A DNA stretch of 64,000 nt from Parazoarcus communis (GTDB lineage Bacteria; Pseudomonadota; Gammaproteobacteria; Burkholderiales; Rhodocyclaceae): assembly GCF_003111645.1 (NCBI RefSeq), contig NZ_CP022187.1, positions 3,348,001-3,412,000 on the forward strand, written 5' to 3'. This document shows positions 61,040 through 64,000 of this stretch, piece by piece. The position numbers were made by a program, and so were the translations under genes. Positions within the stretch are counted from its first letter, which is position 1. Each line of letters begins with the position of its first letter. Under the pieces are notes generated by a model that was not told the origin of the DNA, did no database searches, and worked only from the letters and a program-made list of their open reading frames with translations.

Positions 61040-63466
61040 CTATTGTGTCCTCGCAGGCTCTCCAATGCTCTTTAAAAGGGCATTGTATTGATGAGGATCT
61101 GCCGCATAGATCTTGTCCAAGACGAAGTTAGCGACCTTGGCGATCTCTGGAATCTCTACAGGTTTGAATCCACGATCTGGGATTGACTCAAGGTGAGAGA
61201 ATTCATTGTTGAGTCGGTTTAGCAGTGCGATTGCCGTTGCGTCTTCATCGCCAAAGAATTTCCTGATTCGTTCAAATGCATCATTCTTGTCGTCGTGGTA
61301 TGGGAACTTGAAGAACAAGAAGGCTTCTAGGAACTTGCGAAGATTGTTCCCGAAGCCGTAGAACGGTTCATGTGCGCCCCATGCGGCGTCCTGGTTTCTG
61401 CACTTGTAGATCTGGTGGAAGAGGTAGTTGAACTCAGTGATGTAGTCTTTCAGGTAGGACGGCATCAGCATGATGTTGCTTGTTGGGCCGTTCCGCTCCA
61501 CCATGAAATGCTCATTGTCATCCACGCTCTTGGTCTTGCCACCATCCCCAGCTAGCACCTTCTTCTTTGGGATGGAAAGACGCTTCAGGTACTTCAAGAA
61601 GTCCAGGTTGTGGGTGGAGATGAAGAGCTGACTGTAGCGATAGCCGTTGGAGCCGTCCGCATTCTTGAACGGCTTTGCAATCAAGCTCTCGATCAGGCTG
61701 AACATAAAGAAGATGTGGTTCCCGTCCAGGCTGGAGATTGGATCGTCAATATAGATGATCAGATCCTTGCCCTTGCTGTCTGGCTCTTCCAGCTTGGCTA
61801 TGAAGTAGCAGAAGGCTATCAGGCTACATTCGCCTTCACTCAAGTTGTAGGCTGATTTGCCATCCCGCGTGATCTCAAACTTGACGGCGGTTTTCTCCGC
61901 GTTGTCCTTAGCTTCAAGCTTGATGCCATCATGACCGAAGAAGTGGTTGAGCAAGGAGTTGACCCGTTCCGCTCCTTTGCGTTCATCCTTCTGCTGGCCT
62001 TGCAAGCGGGTGACATCAGCCTCTAGCTTGACGATCTCGGCTTCGGCGTCTGTATAGGCCTTGCCAGCAGTATCGGCGTCTGTCTTAAGATCAGCGATGC
62101 GGGTCAACTCCGTGTCATAGGTGATATCAACGATGAAGGAGGCCACGTCGGTGAGTCGCAGAGCTTCGCGTGCCCAGCCCTTGTCCTTCTCCAGTGAGCT
62201 GGTGCGGCCGTTGCTTTTGACGATCAAATCGTTGATGTCGTCAGAACACTTCTGTATTGCCGCTGCATCGTGCTTGGGGACCGGCATAGCAACGGGCTGG
62301 AAGAGAGAACTCTTCCTTGAGTTCAAGGCAGCCTTCAGCGCTTCAAGGTCTTTCTTGTAGACATTCAGGCATTCGGCAAGAGAATTCTTGTGGGCTTCAA
62401 ATGAGACCATTTCTTCGGCATAGAACTTATCGCCGGTCAAAGTCAGGAAGCCAGCAATAGCCTGAATTTCGCCATTGACCGATGTCAGACATGAATCGAT
62501 GGACGACTCCAAATCCGACGTTTCTTTGCTGAAGTGAGAGTCCAGGATATGCCATATATCGTGGGGCAGATTCTGACGACAGAAGGCGCATGTATCGCGT
62601 TTGTCCTTATGCAGCGGGATGCCTTGCCTCACCCACGCTTGAAGGGTAGTCTCGTTCAACAGCTCCTGAATGGCCTGCGTCGGCCTGATCGATCTAGAAA
62701 GGAGCTCTTTGGCTACCGTCTTGATTGAATCAAATTTTAGGCTGATCGAGACGGTATCGGTGATGTCAGGAAGTGCCTCTTGCTTCAAGAGGTTGATCTT
62801 GGTGGCCTGTTCGTCAGTGGTTAGAGGCGTGAATCCCGCCTTCTTAACGGTGCCGATGTCCTTCTTGATGCTTTCAATGTTGTAGACCGCCGAACCGTAG
62901 GTGCGATTCTGTTTAATCTTATTGTTGGCATGAGAGCGAAGCTTGTCCTCTAGAGCATCAGAAGCGGCTTTATGACTGAGTTTCGTCCGATCCCGCTCTT
63001 TCTTTTTGGCTTCAGTTTCATGCCGAAGACCCACCTTCGATTCAATACTGCCTAGCTTAACTTGGATGGCGGCAATGGCATCTTCGATCTCTTTGTTCTT
63101 TTCACCGACGATGGCAAACGTCTTGATCTCGCCGTTGGTTTGATTGACCAAGAAGCTTAGGTTCTCACCCACGAAGTCTCGGTTGTAGACCCGAATATCG
63201 TAGCCATGGCCGACAAGGTTGGTCTGTGTCACATCACCCTTGTCACCGCGGACTGTGAAGGTTGAGCCCACGTAGTTGAGCGGAATACGCCCCATTTCCA
63301 TAGCACGGAAGATCCGCGAGAGCGTAGTCTTACCAGAGTAGTTCCGTCCGTAGAGGATGTTAAGCCTCTTGAAGTTCTGGACGTTGTTGCCCGCATCCTT
63401 AAGGCTCTTCCTCCAAGTGAGGTCCTTAAAACTACCGAAATTGCCGATGTCAACCTGACTGAACAT
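61040..63466 (-). CDS. AAA ATPase of the PrrC/RloC (AAA_13) type, putative anticodon nuclease
   Basis: 808 residues. ABC-type ATPase elements: Walker A GRNYSGKT (40-47), signature NLSEGECS (541-548), Walker B LIIYIDDPISSLD (569-581), H-loop STHN (617-620). The long central region is coiled coil with a CxxC zinc-hook-like site, Cys293 and Cys296 (CAFCRQNLP), as in RloC. The C-terminal domain has Arg710-x3-Glu714 and His758 (NEFSHLE), matching the RxxxE ... H triad of PrrC anticodon nucleases, though the spacing to His (48) is longer. No restriction system is visible beside it. Confidence 0.8.
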   Translation of the reverse strand: MFSQVDIGNFGSFKDLTWRKSLKDAGNNVQNFKRLNILYGRNYSGKTTLSRIFRAMEMGRIPLNYVGSTFTVRGDKGDVTQTNLVGHGYDIRVYNRDFVGENLSFLVNQTNGEIKTFAIVGEKNKEIEDAIAAIQVKLGSIESKVGLRHETEAKKKERDRTKLSHKAASDALEDKLRSHANNKIKQNRTYGSAVYNIESIKKDIGTVKKAGFTPLTTDEQATKINLLKQEALPDITDTVSISLKFDSIKTVAKELLSRSIRPTQAIQELLNETTLQAWVRQGIPLHKDKRDTCAFCRQNLPHDIWHILDSHFSKETSDLESSIDSCLTSVNGEIQAIAGFLTLTGDKFYAEEMVSFEAHKNSLAECLNVYKKDLEALKAALNSRKSSLFQPVAMPVPKHDAAAIQKCSDDINDLIVKSNGRTSSLEKDKGWAREALRLTDVASFIVDITYDTELTRIADLKTDADTAGKAYTDAEAEIVKLEADVTRLQGQQKDERKGAERVNSLLNHFFGHDGIKLEAKDNAEKTAVKFEITRDGKSAYNLSEGECSLIAFCYFIAKLEEPDSKGKDLIIYIDDPISSLDGNHIFFMFSLIESLIAKPFKNADGSNGYRYSQLFISTHNLDFLKYLKRLSIPKKKVLAGDGGKTKSVDDNEHFMVERNGPTSNIMLMPSYLKDYITEFNYLFHQIYKCRNQDAAWGAHEPFYGFGNNLRKFLEAFLFFKFPYHDDKNDAFERIRKFFGDEDATAIALLNRLNNEFSHLESIPDRGFKPVEIPEIAKVANFVLDKIYAADPHQYNALLKSIGEPARTQ

Positions 63467-63808
63467 GAAATCTTCCTTGTCGCTGGCTATTGGTTGCCGA
63501 TTTGCAAGTGAAACAGATTGTTCAGCTAGTCTACTCCGAGTCTATGAGAATGGCATCTCGGTGAATTGGGCCAAGTTTCGTAGAAACTGCGCGGTCAGCT
63601 CTGTGCACGACTACAGACATTCATGCGAGAGGAACTGAACGGCTGCGATGGCCGACAAGCCCTCCTTCAATTGTCGGCCATGATGGATGTGCCTCGTCCG
63701 CACGATGTGGATGTTCCCCGTAAGCATCACGATGCTCCGTCGCAACACTCGTAAAGTGCACGCATGCTGCCGGGGTGTCCGTGCGCTGTCGTCTGCATTG
63801 GAGGCCAC
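63467..63808. other. 342-bp gap between the ATPase and DUF2164 genes
   Basis: No gene, RNA or repeat recognised. It probably contains the promoter of the leftward ATPase near 63480-63540 (AT-rich) and marks the return to chromosomal base composition. Confidence 0.5.
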
Positions 63809-64000
63809 ATGGCGATCGAACTGAACAAGGACATCCGCGCCGAAGCGATTGCTTCAATCGAGCGCTATTTCCGCGAAAACATGGACGAGCCGATTGGCAA
63901 CATCGCGGCGGGGGCGTTGCTGGGTTTCTTTGTGGAAGAGATTGGTCCGGCGATCTACAACAAGGGCGTGGCCGACGCGCAGGAGCGCTTGCAGATGCGG
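63809..64000 (+). CDS. DUF2164 protein (partial, runs off the window)
   Basis: 64 residues are visible from ATG 63809, with GGAGG upstream. The sequence IASIERYFRENMDEPIGNIAAGALLGFFVEEIGPAIYNKGV is the diagnostic core of DUF2164, a short conserved family (about 80 residues) of unknown function. No stop is reached before the window ends, so the last few residues are missing. Confidence 0.9.
   Translation, partial: MAIELNKDIRAEAIASIERYFRENMDEPIGNIAAGALLGFFVEEIGPAIYNKGVADAQERLQMR

Overview
The window comes from the chromosome of a GC-rich betaproteobacterium, most likely of the Rhodocyclales (Thauera/Azoarcus/Aromatoleum-like). This is inferred from three things: the gene order mreB-mreC-mreD-mrdA-rodA-rlpA-dacA followed by a D-amino acid aminotransferase, ybeD, lipB and lipA; a PEP-CTERM protein; and the mix of PQQ- and acetoin-type catabolic genes. 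The genus is not proven.

Layout. 1-9.8 kb: cell elongation and peptidoglycan genes running into lipoate biosynthesis. 9.9-22.9 kb: housekeeping and small accessory genes (exported pentapeptide protein, DUF4197, Rep helicase, cytochrome c, diguanylate cyclase, lytic transglycosylase, exported MsrA, a lipoprotein pair, acuR-acuI, AhpD-like protein, methyltransferase, FIST protein). 23-32.4 kb: a polar amino-acid ABC transporter with a divergent LysR regulator, then a second LysR gene divergent from a ureohydrolase, a 403-residue creatinase, an EamA exporter and an FAH-family hydrolase, which reads as guanidino-compound catabolism.

32.4-46.4 kb is the most striking block. A leftward operon (outer-membrane beta-barrel, PQQ alcohol dehydrogenase with a lanthanide-type Asp-x-Asp motif, CX3CH cytochrome c) and a rightward operon (ThDP E1 alpha/beta, free-standing lipoyl protein, free-standing E2 catalytic domain, lipoate ligase, Tat small subunit, [3Fe-4S]-type GMC oxidoreductase, then VOC and HupE-like proteins) diverge from a 589-bp gap. 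That gap holds a convincing sigma-54 promoter for each direction and GCGACA/TGTCGC inverted repeats, and an AcoR-like sigma-54 activator ends the block. I read it as one co-regulated pathway: periplasmic oxidation of an alcohol, then thiolytic cleavage of the resulting keto compound to acyl-CoA. The substrate is unknown; a diol/acetoin-like compound is the simplest guess.

46.4-57 kb: MFS transporter, YjfB motility protein behind a FliA-type promoter, VF530 protein, glutaminase, an imelysin/di-haem/DUF1513 export cluster with a beta-barrel protein, an MDR oxidoreductase and a GlsB/YmgE membrane protein. Between the last of these and an ADP-ribosylglycohydrolase lies an orphan promoter-terminator unit that looks like a roughly 70-nt small RNA with an anti-Shine-Dalgarno loop.

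58-63.8 kb is accessory and more AT-rich: a PEP-CTERM protein, a 26-bp direct repeat bracketing a 190-bp non-coding remnant, a NERD nuclease-like protein, a protein with a HEPN-type RNxxxH motif, and a convergent 808-residue ATPase resembling PrrC/RloC anticodon nucleases. This looks like a small defence island. The window ends inside a DUF2164 gene.
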